Assembly: GCF_020103725.1 (NCBI RefSeq)
Contig: NZ_JAHXBG010000005.1
Span: 491,362 to 555,361, forward strand
Length of the DNA stretch: 64,000 bases
Reading direction: 5' to 3'
From: Hyalangium gracile
GTDB lineage: Bacteria > Myxococcota > Myxococcia > Myxococcales > Myxococcaceae
The notes beneath the pieces were generated by a model. It did no database searches and was not told the DNA's origin. It saw only the letters and a program-made list of their open reading frames with translations. Numbering within the stretch: position 1 is the stretch's first letter; the number at the start of each line of letters is the position of its first letter. The position numbers and the translations under genes are program-made. Shown piece after piece: positions 1-8,430 of the stretch.

Positions 1-1423
1 CGCCGTCAACATCCAGACGGACGTGTTCCTGCTGGGGCTCACGCTGTACGAGCTCCTCACCGGGAAGATTCCCTTCAAGGACGCGAAGGACGCGGACACC
101 GCCACGCTCACCGAGGCGCTCCCGCCGCTGCCGCTGACCATCCCGCGGAAGATCGACGCGGTGGTGCACAAGGCCACCGCCAAGCGCGCCAACGAGCGCT
201 ACCCCACCGCCCTCGCCATGCGCGAGGCCATCGTCGAGGCGATGGGCGGGGATCTGCCTCAGCAGGACGTCCTCACGACGTTCATGAACCGGCTCTTCCC
301 GTCGTCCGACGAGGCTCGCTCGGCGCGCAACCGGGTCCTCGACTTCGGGATCGCCGAGGCGCTCAAGCAGGCGAAGGGCGCGAAGCCCGTGACGGGCAGC
401 ACCCCTACCGTGGCGCCCGCGGCTCCGGCACCCGCCGCGAAGGCGCCCGCCCCGGCTCCGAGCCCAGCGGTGGCCCGCCCCGCGGTGCCAGGTCCAGCGC
501 TTCCCACGGCTCCGGCTCCGGCGCTGAGTCCGGCGGCCGTCAGCCCTGCGGCTCCGGCGCCCACTCCGAGTCCGGCGGCTGTCAGCCCGGCGGCCCCCGC
601 GCCTGCTCCCAGCCCGGCCTCCGTCAGCCCCGCCGCTCCGACTCCGGCTCCGAGCCCGTCCTCCGTCAGCCCCGCGGCTTCAGCGGGACCGCCCGCGCCC
701 GCCCCCCTGCCTCCGGCCGCCGCGGCTCCGGTGCCGGTGCCTCCCGCCGCTCCCGCGCCCGCGCGTCGCTCCCGCCTCCCGCTGGTGCTGGCCTCGCTGG
801 TCCTGGTCTCCGCGGGTGCAGCCGTCGTGGTGTCGCGTGACAAGCTGCCGTCGAACCTCGCGGCCGTCGAGGAGCTGCTGGGCCTGACCACCACCCTCTC
901 CATCTCGCCCCTGTCCCCCAACGATCCGCTGGCGCTCGCCGATGCGGGGGTGGGCACGGAGGACGCCGGAACCGCGGATGCCGGCGTGGATGGCGGAGTG
1001 GACGCAGGCGTCGAGCTCGAGCTGATCGTCGACCCGCGCGTGGACGCGCTGCTGCCCGACGGCGGAGTGCTCGGGCGCACGCCGCTGACGGTGCCCCTGC
1101 CTCCGGGCCGCTACCTGCTCTCCCTGAGCAACCCGGCGCTGGGCATCAACACCTCGCGCGTGGTGAACGTGAACCCCATGGGTCGCACCACCGCCCGCTT
1201 CTACCTGAACAAGGGCTACGTCAACGTGCGCGCGCCCGAGGGCGGCATCGTCCAGGTCGACGGCCGCAACGTGGGCACCGCTCCCATCGACGAGCTGGAT
1301 CTCTACGAGGGCCAGCACCGCCTCGTCGTCACCGTGGACGGGGCGCGCTGGCAGAAGGTCTTCACGCTGGACCCCAGCCAGCGCGTCACCTTCACGGTCG
1401 ACTTCGAGGACACCGAGGAGTAA
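1..1423 (+). CDS. Ser/Thr protein kinase, C-terminal part, with PEGA domain
   Basis: The gene enters from the left edge and is open in frame from base 2, giving 473 visible residues. The first 75 or so are the end of a Hanks-type kinase C-lobe (DVFLLGLTLYELLTGKIPF, then the subdomain XI Arg in ERYPTALAMREAI). The ATP-binding and catalytic loops lie outside the window. A Pro/Ala/Ser linker follows, with about four imperfect copies of a 14-residue PAPxPSPAAVSPAA unit. A single membrane span sits near residues 258-278, followed by a DAG-rich spacer and an extracytoplasmic PEGA-like domain (RYLLSLSNPALG, GIVQVDGRNVGTAP). The family phosphorylates proteins in the cytoplasm and is often tied to an outer sensor domain. 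It converges on the next gene with only 4 bases between the stops. Confidence 0.9.
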   Translation, partial: AVNIQTDVFLLGLTLYELLTGKIPFKDAKDADTATLTEALPPLPLTIPRKIDAVVHKATAKRANERYPTALAMREAIVEAMGGDLPQQDVLTTFMNRLFPSSDEARSARNRVLDFGIAEALKQAKGAKPVTGSTPTVAPAAPAPAAKAPAPAPSPAVARPAVPGPALPTAPAPALSPAAVSPAAPAPTPSPAAVSPAAPAPAPSPASVSPAAPTPAPSPSSVSPAASAGPPAPAPLPPAAAAPVPVPPAAPAPARRSRLPLVLASLVLVSAGAAVVVSRDKLPSNLAAVEELLGLTTTLSISPLSPNDPLALADAGVGTEDAGTADAGVDGGVDAGVELELIVDPRVDALLPDGGVLGRTPLTVPLPPGRYLLSLSNPALGINTSRVVNVNPMGRTTARFYLNKGYVNVRAPEGGIVQVDGRNVGTAPIDELDLYEGQHRLVVTVDGARWQKVFTLDPSQRVTFTVDFEDTEE

Positions 1424-1427
1424 CGGC

Positions 1428-3278
1428 TCAGGCGCTCTTGCGGCGCCGGAACATCTCCTCGTACGAGCGGGCCACGCTCTGGGCGAGGATGAGCAGCTCG
1501 CCCACATCCGGCGTCGTGAGCTGCTCCGGGCCGTTGTCCAGGTACAGCAGGTGGACGACCTTGCCGCGCACCAGCAGCGGCAGGATCACCGCCGTCTTCG
1601 GGAAGGGCGGCTCGGGCCGCTTGTCCGCTCCGAGCAGGCGATAGAAGACGTTCATCGCCGTGTCCCGACGGACCGGGCCGATGTAGTGCGAGCGGGTGTC
1701 CCGCACCAGCCGGAACGTGTTCTGCTCCCGCAGCGCCACGCCGATGCGGCGGACCGCGGCGTCGCGGACACCCCGGCCCATTCCGTGCCAGCCCGTCACC
1801 AGGCTGCCCTGGACGGACAGCAGCAGGCACCGCCGCCACTTGCCCACCGCGTAGCGCAGCACCGTGGTCGCCACGTCCTCGCGGTCCAGGCTCTTGGCGA
1901 GCTGCGCCTGGGCCTCGGCGAAGGAGTACGGCTTGGGAGCCGGCTGGCGCGTCGAGGCGGCTCCGGGACGCCTGGTGGCGGCCTTTCCAGGCGCGGCGGC
2001 GGGCTTCGCGGCGGCCACCGGGGCGCTGACCGGCGCCTGCCTCGGAGCAGCCACGGGCGGCACGGAGGGCGCCACGGGCGGCACGACCGGAGCCACGGGG
2101 GGCAGCGCGGCCCACGGCTGGGCGGGTTGCGACGCGCCCTCGTCCGAGGGGACGGGGATGAAGCCCGAGGAGGGCCGGGCCGCGGGGGGTGGCTCCACGG
2201 GCACGGGAATGAACGGAATCGTGGGAATCGACCGGGGCGTCCCGGCGGAGGGCCGGGCCGGAGCCACGGGGGGCGCAGCCACGGGCGGCGCAGCCACGGG
2301 CGGCTCGGCCACGGGCGGCAGGGAGTAGTCGGGGACGGGAGGCGCGCTCGCGAAGGGCTGCTCCGGCTCCGGGACGCGGGGTGCGTCCGGCAGCGGCCAC
2401 ATCGGCAATGTCGGCCGCTCGACCGGCGGGGCAGCCGGCGCATCCGGCAGCGTCCACATCGGGATCGTCGGTCGCTCGACCGGCGGGGCGGCCGGAGCTG
2501 CCGGCAGTGTCCACATCGGGATCGTCGGCCGCTCGGGAGGCTGGGGAGCCTGGGGCAGCGGGACGTACACCTCCCCGGGCGGCTCCTCCTCCACCACCTC
2601 ACCGGTGATGACCTCCTCCTCCTCGGCGGCGGCGGCGATCTCCTCGCCGGTGATGACCTCTTCCTCCTCCTCCAGCAGCTCGTTGATGAGCTCCGAGCGT
2701 GCGCCACCGGTGAGGGCCTGGGCGTAGACGGACTGGAACTCCTCCTCGCTGATGAGCTCCGAGCCCTTCGCCTGCTTCGTCAGGCGGCCCGTGGGATCGT
2801 GGCGCTCCGGGGCGGGCTTCGGCCGCTCGACGGCCTTCATGTCGATGGCGCGCAGCGGCCGGAACGCCTTGCAGTAGCGGCGCAGGAGCTGGTTCATCCG
2901 GAACTCGGGGATGATGACCGGCACCACCCGCTTGCCCGTCGCGAACGCCACCGCGTCCAGCGTCGGGTAGTCCCGCGGGTTGATGACCGCCACGCTCAAC
3001 CGCGTCGCGTCCACCCGCATCGGCAGGTAGTCCTTGTCGTCCGCGTCGTTGAGGTCCACCAGCTGCAGCGCCTGGGGGTCCGGGGTCAGCTCGCCCGAGG
3101 CGTGGGCGCACCCGTGGAGCTGGCCGAGCATGCGGGCCAGGTCCTTCTCGGTAATCATCCCGAGCTCCAGGAGGTTCGTCCCCAGCCGCCCGCCCTGGAC
3201 GACCTGCGTCTCCAGGGCCTCCTCGAGCGCCTGGGGCGAGATGAGCTTCTCCTGAATGAGCAGTTCCCCGAGGCGCAT
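1428..3278 (-). CDS. GspE_N/MshEN-domain protein with Pro-rich linker and GAF-like C-terminus
   Basis: A 616-residue protein. I chose the ATG at 3278 because it opens directly on a GspE_N/MshEN-like domain (MRLGELLIQEKLISPQALEEAL, residues 1 to about 140), a fold used by type II secretion and type IV pilus ATPases and by c-di-GMP-binding adaptors. An acidic stretch follows, then a Pro-rich linker with three copies of an ERPTIPMWTLPDAPAAP-like unit, then further Pro/Val/Ala repeats. The last 170 residues (from YSFAEAQAQLAKSL) look like a GAF-type sensor domain. There is no Walker motif, so it is not a secretion ATPase. A regulatory or ligand-binding role is an inference. Its 3' end faces the kinase gene. 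Confidence 0.8.
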   Translation of the reverse strand: MRLGELLIQEKLISPQALEEALETQVVQGGRLGTNLLELGMITEKDLARMLGQLHGCAHASGELTPDPQALQLVDLNDADDKDYLPMRVDATRLSVAVINPRDYPTLDAVAFATGKRVVPVIIPEFRMNQLLRRYCKAFRPLRAIDMKAVERPKPAPERHDPTGRLTKQAKGSELISEEEFQSVYAQALTGGARSELINELLEEEEEVITGEEIAAAAEEEEVITGEVVEEEPPGEVYVPLPQAPQPPERPTIPMWTLPAAPAAPPVERPTIPMWTLPDAPAAPPVERPTLPMWPLPDAPRVPEPEQPFASAPPVPDYSLPPVAEPPVAAPPVAAPPVAPARPSAGTPRSIPTIPFIPVPVEPPPAARPSSGFIPVPSDEGASQPAQPWAALPPVAPVVPPVAPSVPPVAAPRQAPVSAPVAAAKPAAAPGKAATRRPGAASTRQPAPKPYSFAEAQAQLAKSLDREDVATTVLRYAVGKWRRCLLLSVQGSLVTGWHGMGRGVRDAAVRRIGVALREQNTFRLVRDTRSHYIGPVRRDTAMNVFYRLLGADKRPEPPFPKTAVILPLLVRGKVVHLLYLDNGPEQLTTPDVGELLILAQSVARSYEEMFRRRKSA

Positions 3279-3341
3279 GTCGCCGCTTGATACCCAGCGG
3301 GATCGCCTTTCGCAAGGCGGCCCCCGCATTGATGCGCCGGG

Positions 3342-3728
3342 TCAGTCCTCCGGATGGTGGCTGAGCGCCACCCGGTTGCCCTCCGGGTCCCGGACATAGA
3401 AGGTCCACCGCGTCTCATTCTCCAGGGGTATCCCCGCCCGGGTGAACACCTCCACCGCCGCCGCCCGGGAGGCCTTGGGGATGCGGAAGGCCAGCAGCAG
3501 CAGCCCCGGGCGCTCGTGGCGGAAGGGGGCCTGCTCGGGCTCGCCCCCCGCCGCCTCGACGGCCAGGAAGCCCCCTCCGGGAACCCCTACCCAGATGCTC
3601 CTCAGGGAGCCATCCGGGCGGTGATGTCGGGTCAGCTCGGGAAAGCCAAGCAGGTCGCGGTAGAAAGCGGTCACCCGCTCCACGTCCCGCGCCTGGATGG
3701 CAACGTGGTGGAAGCCCTGAACGTCCAT
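3342..3728 (-). CDS. VOC (glyoxalase/bleomycin-resistance) family protein
   Basis: A 128-residue protein with a complete vicinal-oxygen-chelate fold: the two beta-alpha-beta-beta-beta modules begin at GFHHVAIQARDVERVTAFYRDLLGF and near HERPGLLLLAF, and it ends WTFYVRDPEGNRVALSHHPED. The metal-ligand positions are plausible (His near residue 7 and Glu in the DPEGNRVAL segment), so it may be an active metalloenzyme. The substrate cannot be read from sequence. It starts at ATG 3728, only 28 bases from the divergent response-regulator gene, so the two share a promoter region. Confidence 0.88.
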   Translation of the reverse strand: MDVQGFHHVAIQARDVERVTAFYRDLLGFPELTRHHRPDGSLRSIWVGVPGGGFLAVEAAGGEPEQAPFRHERPGLLLLAFRIPKASRAAAVEVFTRAGIPLENETRWTFYVRDPEGNRVALSHHPED

Positions 3729-3756
3729 GACGTGAATGCTATGGTGGCTCGCCCCC

Positions 3757-5289
3757 ATGGCGCGACTGCTCATCGTCGAAGACAACCTGGAACTCGCCTC
3801 GCTGATGGTCGCGGCGGCGCATAGCCGTGGCCATACCGCCCAGGCCGCACACTCGGGCGAGGAGGCGCTGGCACTGCTGCGCCCCAGGGCCTTCGACGCG
3901 GCCGTGGTGGACCTGCTCCTGCCCGACATGCGAGGCACCGAGCTGCTCACCGCCCTGGTACCCCACGGCATACCGGCCATCGCCATCAGCGGGGTGTACA
4001 AGGGGGACAAGCTCGCCCGGGAGGCGACCACCGTCTACGGGGCCCGGGACTTCTTCGGCAAGCCCTTCGAACTGGACGCCCTCCTGGACGCGCTCGAGCA
4101 GAAGTGCGGGCTGCCCCGCCTCACGCCCCCTCCCCCGCCGCCTCCCGAGGCCCAGGAGGACGAGGAGGCCATGCTCGAGCTGCTGGAGCTGCTCCCCTCG
4201 GACGAGGTGCCCGAAGAGGAGGCGAAGGAGGAGAAGAAGGAGCAGAAGAAGCCGCTACCGGAAGACGAGGAGGTGACGACCCCCGTCGCCACGGCGCTCT
4301 CGGCGGCGGACCTGGCCGAGCTCGCCTCCGAGCCCGTCGTGGCCTCCTCCGAGTCGCTCATGGGGCTGGCCGATCTGGCCGAGGCGGCCGCCACGCCCCC
4401 GCCCGAGGGCGAGAGTCAGGCCCCCCAGGGGCCGGCCGAGCCCGAGATCTTCCTGCCCTTCGGCGAGCGGGAGAAGGTGTGGACGAAGGAGGCCTCGCAG
4501 GAGCCCCCTGCCCCGCCCCGCGAGCGGCGCCGCGCCCTGCCGGAGTGGACGCTGGAGGGGGAGATCAAGGAGGCCACCATCCCCCGGCTCCTCAACGCGT
4601 ACTACGAGGCGCGCCACCACGGGGAGCTCAAGCTCAAGCAGGGCCAGATCCTCAAGGTGGTCTACTTCGAGGCTGGCCAGCCGGTGTACGCCGCGTCCAA
4701 CCTGTCCAACGAGCGCTTCGCCCGCTTCTGCGCCCGCAAGGGGCTGCTGACGGAGAGCGATCTGCAGGCGGTGGCGGCGCTCACGAAGGAGGAAGGCGCC
4801 CGCACCGGTGACGCGATGATCCGCCTGGGCCTGCTCACCCCGGAGAAGCGCCGCGCGCTCGTCGAGGAGCAGGTGAAGGAGATCATCTGGTCCACCTTCT
4901 CCTGGACGTCCGGAGGCTACGGCTTCAGCCCCATGCGGCTGCAGCGCGCGGGGCTGGTGAAGCTGGCCATCTTCCCCGGCGATCTCATCCTGGAGGGCGT
5001 GCTCAAGCTGGAGACGCTGGTGGCGCTGCGCCAGAAGATGCCGCGCACGCGCCGGCTGTCCCCCACGGCCGCTCCGCCCTACGGCCTGCACGAGCTGAAG
5101 CTGGCGGGCCCCCAGGCGCTGCTGCTGGCGTACGCGGATGGCTCGAAGACGGTGGACGATCTGCTCACGCTCACGGACCTCTCGGAGCGCGAGACGCTCG
5201 CCACGCTGCGGGGCCTGGAGCTGATGGGCATCCTCCAGGAGCGGCGCGAGGAGTCCAACAACAAGCGCCGCATCACCTTCGGGCTCTGA
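3757..5289 (+). CDS. Response regulator with DUF4388 (PATAN) domain
   Basis: A 510-residue protein. The ATG at 3757 starts MARLLIVEDN, the first strand of a receiver domain (residues 1 to about 115). The acidic pair is in VEDN, the phospho-acceptor Asp is in FDAAVVDLLLPDMRG, and the conserved Lys is in FFGKPFE. A long Glu/Lys-rich linker follows. From about residue 250 there is a DUF4388/PATAN domain (LPEWTLEGEIKEATIPRLLNA and GELKLKQGQILKVVYFEAGQ), a module common in myxobacterial regulators. The final 100 residues resemble a winged-helix-like DUF4388 tail. It is divergent from the VOC gene and converges on the surface-protein operon. Its partner kinase is unknown. Confidence 0.88.
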   Translation: MARLLIVEDNLELASLMVAAAHSRGHTAQAAHSGEEALALLRPRAFDAAVVDLLLPDMRGTELLTALVPHGIPAIAISGVYKGDKLAREATTVYGARDFFGKPFELDALLDALEQKCGLPRLTPPPPPPPEAQEDEEAMLELLELLPSDEVPEEEAKEEKKEQKKPLPEDEEVTTPVATALSAADLAELASEPVVASSESLMGLADLAEAAATPPPEGESQAPQGPAEPEIFLPFGEREKVWTKEASQEPPAPPRERRRALPEWTLEGEIKEATIPRLLNAYYEARHHGELKLKQGQILKVVYFEAGQPVYAASNLSNERFARFCARKGLLTESDLQAVAALTKEEGARTGDAMIRLGLLTPEKRRALVEEQVKEIIWSTFSWTSGGYGFSPMRLQRAGLVKLAIFPGDLILEGVLKLETLVALRQKMPRTRRLSPTAAPPYGLHELKLAGPQALLLAYADGSKTVDDLLTLTDLSERETLATLRGLELMGILQERREESNNKRRITFGL

Positions 5290-5291
5290 GC

Positions 5292-5306
5292 CAGGCTCGG
5301 AGCCTG
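5292..5306. terminator. Short hairpin between convergent genes
   Basis: CAGGCT and AGCCTG flank a CGG loop in the 21-base gap between the convergent stops at 5289 and 5311. There is no T-tract. It could serve as a bidirectional terminator, but the evidence is only the stem. Confidence 0.3.
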
Positions 5307-5310
5307 AGGC

Positions 5311-8300
5311 TCAGCGCGCGCGCCGACGACGCAGCACGGCGGACAGCCCCGCCAGCGCGAGCGCCGCGAACCCCGAGCCGCCGCCCTGGCATCCACACCC
5401 CTCGGACACGGGCACCTGCAGCGGCTGCGAGACGGGGACGCCTCGCACGAAGGACTGGCCCTCGAACTTCGCCGAGCCGAGCAGCCGCGGGCGCACCAGG
5501 TACGTGAGCCGGCCCGCGGCGTTGCCCTCCAGCACGAGCCTCTTCGCCGTGAGCCACTCCCCCTCCACCGAGGCCTCCACGGGGGCGTCGTTGAAGCGCG
5601 CGCTGCCGGGGATGTAGTCCGCCCCCTGGAGGTGCTCCATGTGGTCCACCTCGCGCACCCCGCACGCCGTCAGGTTGAGCAGCTCGACGGACACGCCGAT
5701 GAGATCGGTGTCGGTGCCCACGGCGTTCTCGATGCTGCGCTCCACCGAGACGAAGGGCTCCGCGGTGATGGCGACGCCATGGTCCACCGATGTCTGAAGC
5801 TGGCCGGTGCTCGCGGTGACGCGCATCACCACTTCCTGGCCGATGAGCTCCCCGAACTCCGCGTCCTTCGTGGTGATGTCGATGCTCGGGCCGGTGAAGG
5901 AGCGCTGGAGCAGCTCGGGCCCGTCCACCTGCGTCCAGGAGAGGGCCACGTCCTGGCACGGCGCCGGGGGCAGCCGCTGCACCAGGGTGCCGCTGGCCGC
6001 CTGGCCACAGGTGGCCACCACGCGAGGAGCCTCGAGCGGCGCCAGCCTCACATCGACGGGCGGAACGATCACCTCGCCCTGGACGACCGCCACTGGCGCG
6101 GACTGGAGCGGCGAGCCGCTGATCAGCTCGGCCGCCAGGCTGTAGCGCTGTCCTCCGCACACGGGGACGATCGGCAGCTGCCAGGGCGCCTGCGGGGGGA
6201 AGTTGCCCTGGATGACGGTGCCATCCTCGTGCGTCAGGGTGATGCGCACCATCACGCCACCGCGCTCCTCGATGCAGTTGACGTTGCCCACCGTGGTCAC
6301 CCCGGAGACGAACTCCGGAGTGACGAGGTCGGTGGAGACCTGCAGCGTCGCGTTCTCGAGCGGAGTCCAGGCCGGATCCACGTTCACGTCGACCACGGAG
6401 GACTCTCCTGGGATGCCGGAGCCATCGCGCGTGAAGTGCCGCACGGCGAGCTTCAGCTGGGCGGCGGCGCACGCCTGGGTCTCGACGCGGAGCTCGGGGG
6501 TGACGGCCCTGGTGCCCGTGACGACCGTGCCCTGCTGGGTCTTCAGCTGGACGCCGGGGGGAAGCGACGCTCCGTCCGCGATGTCCCACACCGTGTCGAC
6601 GCCCGGGAAGCCCACCACCGCGGGCTGGTCGCATGGATGAACGGGAGTGTCCGGCGTCAGCACCGCGCTGCCCTGCGTGGCGTCACCCGCCTTGAGGTTC
6701 ACCACCCTGGGCGTCAGGAAGGGGGCCAGGGGCTTGCCCCAGGGCCGCACCTGGACGGTGAAGTCCCTGGGCATCGACTCGAGGTTGCCCTGATCGACCG
6801 CCTCGACGCGGTAGACGTAGCTGGCGCCATCGCGCTCGCAGAGGTAGTCCGGCGTACGGAAGACGGCGGTGCTCCCCCCGTTGTGCTGGAGCTCCGGAGC
6901 GCCCGTGGTCAGCGCTCTCCACTGGAAGCGGGTGGGCGTGCAGGACGGCGCCACCGGGTAGGTCGCCAGGAGGGTCTCGGCTGGCCCCCCGGCCTGCGCG
7001 ACGGTGTTGGCGGGGCTGACCACCGGCGCCTCCATCCGGCGGGTGTGCTTCACCAGGAACGGCACGGAGACGATCTGATCATGACCCTGGAAGCCATCGG
7101 AGGCCGCGACGGTGACGGGAGCCTCGATGTCCTCGCAGACGGCGTTGGCCGTCAGCCGCAGGTCCACGCCGCCAGGCACCTCGGTCTGGGTGAGGCTCAG
7201 CGCGGGCGTGGGGCTGCCGGAGACCACCACCCGGACCGCGTCCCCGTCCGGATCCGACGCGCGGATGGTGAACAGGCGGTTCATCGTGCCTTCGGGCAGC
7301 GTCGTCCCGGTGTCCAGGGTGAGCTCGGGCGGAGAGACGTTGGAGTAGATGAGGAGGTTGTCCGGGGAGTCCTTGTTCTGGGCGATGACGCAGAACCTCG
7401 CGCCCTGGCAGCTCACGTAGCGCGGGATGTTCACCGAGGTGGGGAACGTCGGGTTGATCCGCCACTGGAGCCCGATCTCCTGGGGCTGCCCGGCCGGCAC
7501 GGCGCTCAGCAGCGAGGCCACTCCGCCGTGCTGGACCGTCACCATCCCGAAGCCGTCCCCGTAGATGCTGCCCGCGCCCGTGTTCACGTCCACGCCCGTG
7601 ACGTTGCCTGGGGGTGTCGGCAGCGGCAGGCTCACGAACGAAGGCTGGGTGCCGTTCACCAGCGGCCCCCGATGGAGCCCGCCGGCTCGGGAGAACAGGG
7701 CGATGGGAGTGGTCCCCTCGCCCGGGAAGAGATCGATCGCCTGCACCGCGTTGGGAGGAGTCGGGCTGTCCGGAAGGGCGTAGGTCGACTTCTTGGCTCC
7801 GTCGACGAACCAGTGGAAGTCCAGCTGTGACATCCAATCGATCACGACGAGGGCGTGCTCGGAGCCACCCTGGCGCAGCACGCCCAGGGCCATGGGTGTG
7901 CCCTCGAGAGAGACCCCGCTCTCGCTCCATGGCCTGTTCTGGAAGCCGTTGCTCCCCGCGGAGAAGTAGACCTTCGGCTCGCCCGGTGCGTTGCCGACGC
8001 GCCCCAAGGCGTAGGCGGCTCCGGAGCCCGTGATCTGGACACGATTCACACCGCTGGGCACACCATCGACGATGGGAAGGTGGTTGGCGCCGCACCCCTG
8101 GCTTCTGACGCTGTTGGAGCTCCAGTAGGAGATGAAGCAGTTCGCGCTCGAGAGGAAGGTCCCCGCGGAGGTGGCGCTGACGGGCGGCGGGTATTGGTCC
8201 ACGATCTGGTCTGCCTGGAACAGAAAAGCGCCCGCGTTCGTGGATACGGAGTACACCTCCGGCCCCCAGACCCGCACGTCATTGGGAACGCCGGTCACTC

Positions 8301-8430
8301 CCCTCACGCGCCATTCCGCGTGCGCCGCCGACATCGTGGCCAGCAGCAGGCCGGCCATGACGGCCAGCCGCAGCCCTGGGGCCCGGCTAATAGGCCATCT
8401 CCGCGCGTAGGTAGAGCCGGTTCGACTCAT
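5311..8430 (-). CDS. Large secreted surface protein with Ig-like repeats and MYXO-CTERM-like tail
   Basis: 1039 residues. I placed the start at ATG 8430, which has a strong ribosome site (GGAGAG, 7-base spacing) and yields a signal peptide with a basic n-region and h-region LRLAVMAGLLLATMSAAHA before EWRV. It overlaps the upstream gene by 44 bases; ATG 8358 is the alternative. The N-terminal half resembles a beta-propeller or repeat sensor. The middle has cadherin/Ig-like modules (FTIRASDPDGDAVRVVV), and a DUF11-like beta module precedes the end. The extreme C-terminus is GCGCQGGGSGFAALALAG plus a basic RRRRAR tail, the pattern of MYXO-CTERM sorting signals (Cys-rich, one span, Arg-rich end). 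That predicts outer-surface anchoring. It is the last gene of the minus-strand cluster. Confidence 0.82.
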   Translation of the reverse strand: MSRTGSTYARRWPISRAPGLRLAVMAGLLLATMSAAHAEWRVRGVTGVPNDVRVWGPEVYSVSTNAGAFLFQADQIVDQYPPPVSATSAGTFLSSANCFISYWSSNSVRSQGCGANHLPIVDGVPSGVNRVQITGSGAAYALGRVGNAPGEPKVYFSAGSNGFQNRPWSESGVSLEGTPMALGVLRQGGSEHALVVIDWMSQLDFHWFVDGAKKSTYALPDSPTPPNAVQAIDLFPGEGTTPIALFSRAGGLHRGPLVNGTQPSFVSLPLPTPPGNVTGVDVNTGAGSIYGDGFGMVTVQHGGVASLLSAVPAGQPQEIGLQWRINPTFPTSVNIPRYVSCQGARFCVIAQNKDSPDNLLIYSNVSPPELTLDTGTTLPEGTMNRLFTIRASDPDGDAVRVVVSGSPTPALSLTQTEVPGGVDLRLTANAVCEDIEAPVTVAASDGFQGHDQIVSVPFLVKHTRRMEAPVVSPANTVAQAGGPAETLLATYPVAPSCTPTRFQWRALTTGAPELQHNGGSTAVFRTPDYLCERDGASYVYRVEAVDQGNLESMPRDFTVQVRPWGKPLAPFLTPRVVNLKAGDATQGSAVLTPDTPVHPCDQPAVVGFPGVDTVWDIADGASLPPGVQLKTQQGTVVTGTRAVTPELRVETQACAAAQLKLAVRHFTRDGSGIPGESSVVDVNVDPAWTPLENATLQVSTDLVTPEFVSGVTTVGNVNCIEERGGVMVRITLTHEDGTVIQGNFPPQAPWQLPIVPVCGGQRYSLAAELISGSPLQSAPVAVVQGEVIVPPVDVRLAPLEAPRVVATCGQAASGTLVQRLPPAPCQDVALSWTQVDGPELLQRSFTGPSIDITTKDAEFGELIGQEVVMRVTASTGQLQTSVDHGVAITAEPFVSVERSIENAVGTDTDLIGVSVELLNLTACGVREVDHMEHLQGADYIPGSARFNDAPVEASVEGEWLTAKRLVLEGNAAGRLTYLVRPRLLGSAKFEGQSFVRGVPVSQPLQVPVSEGCGCQGGGSGFAALALAGLSAVLRRRRAR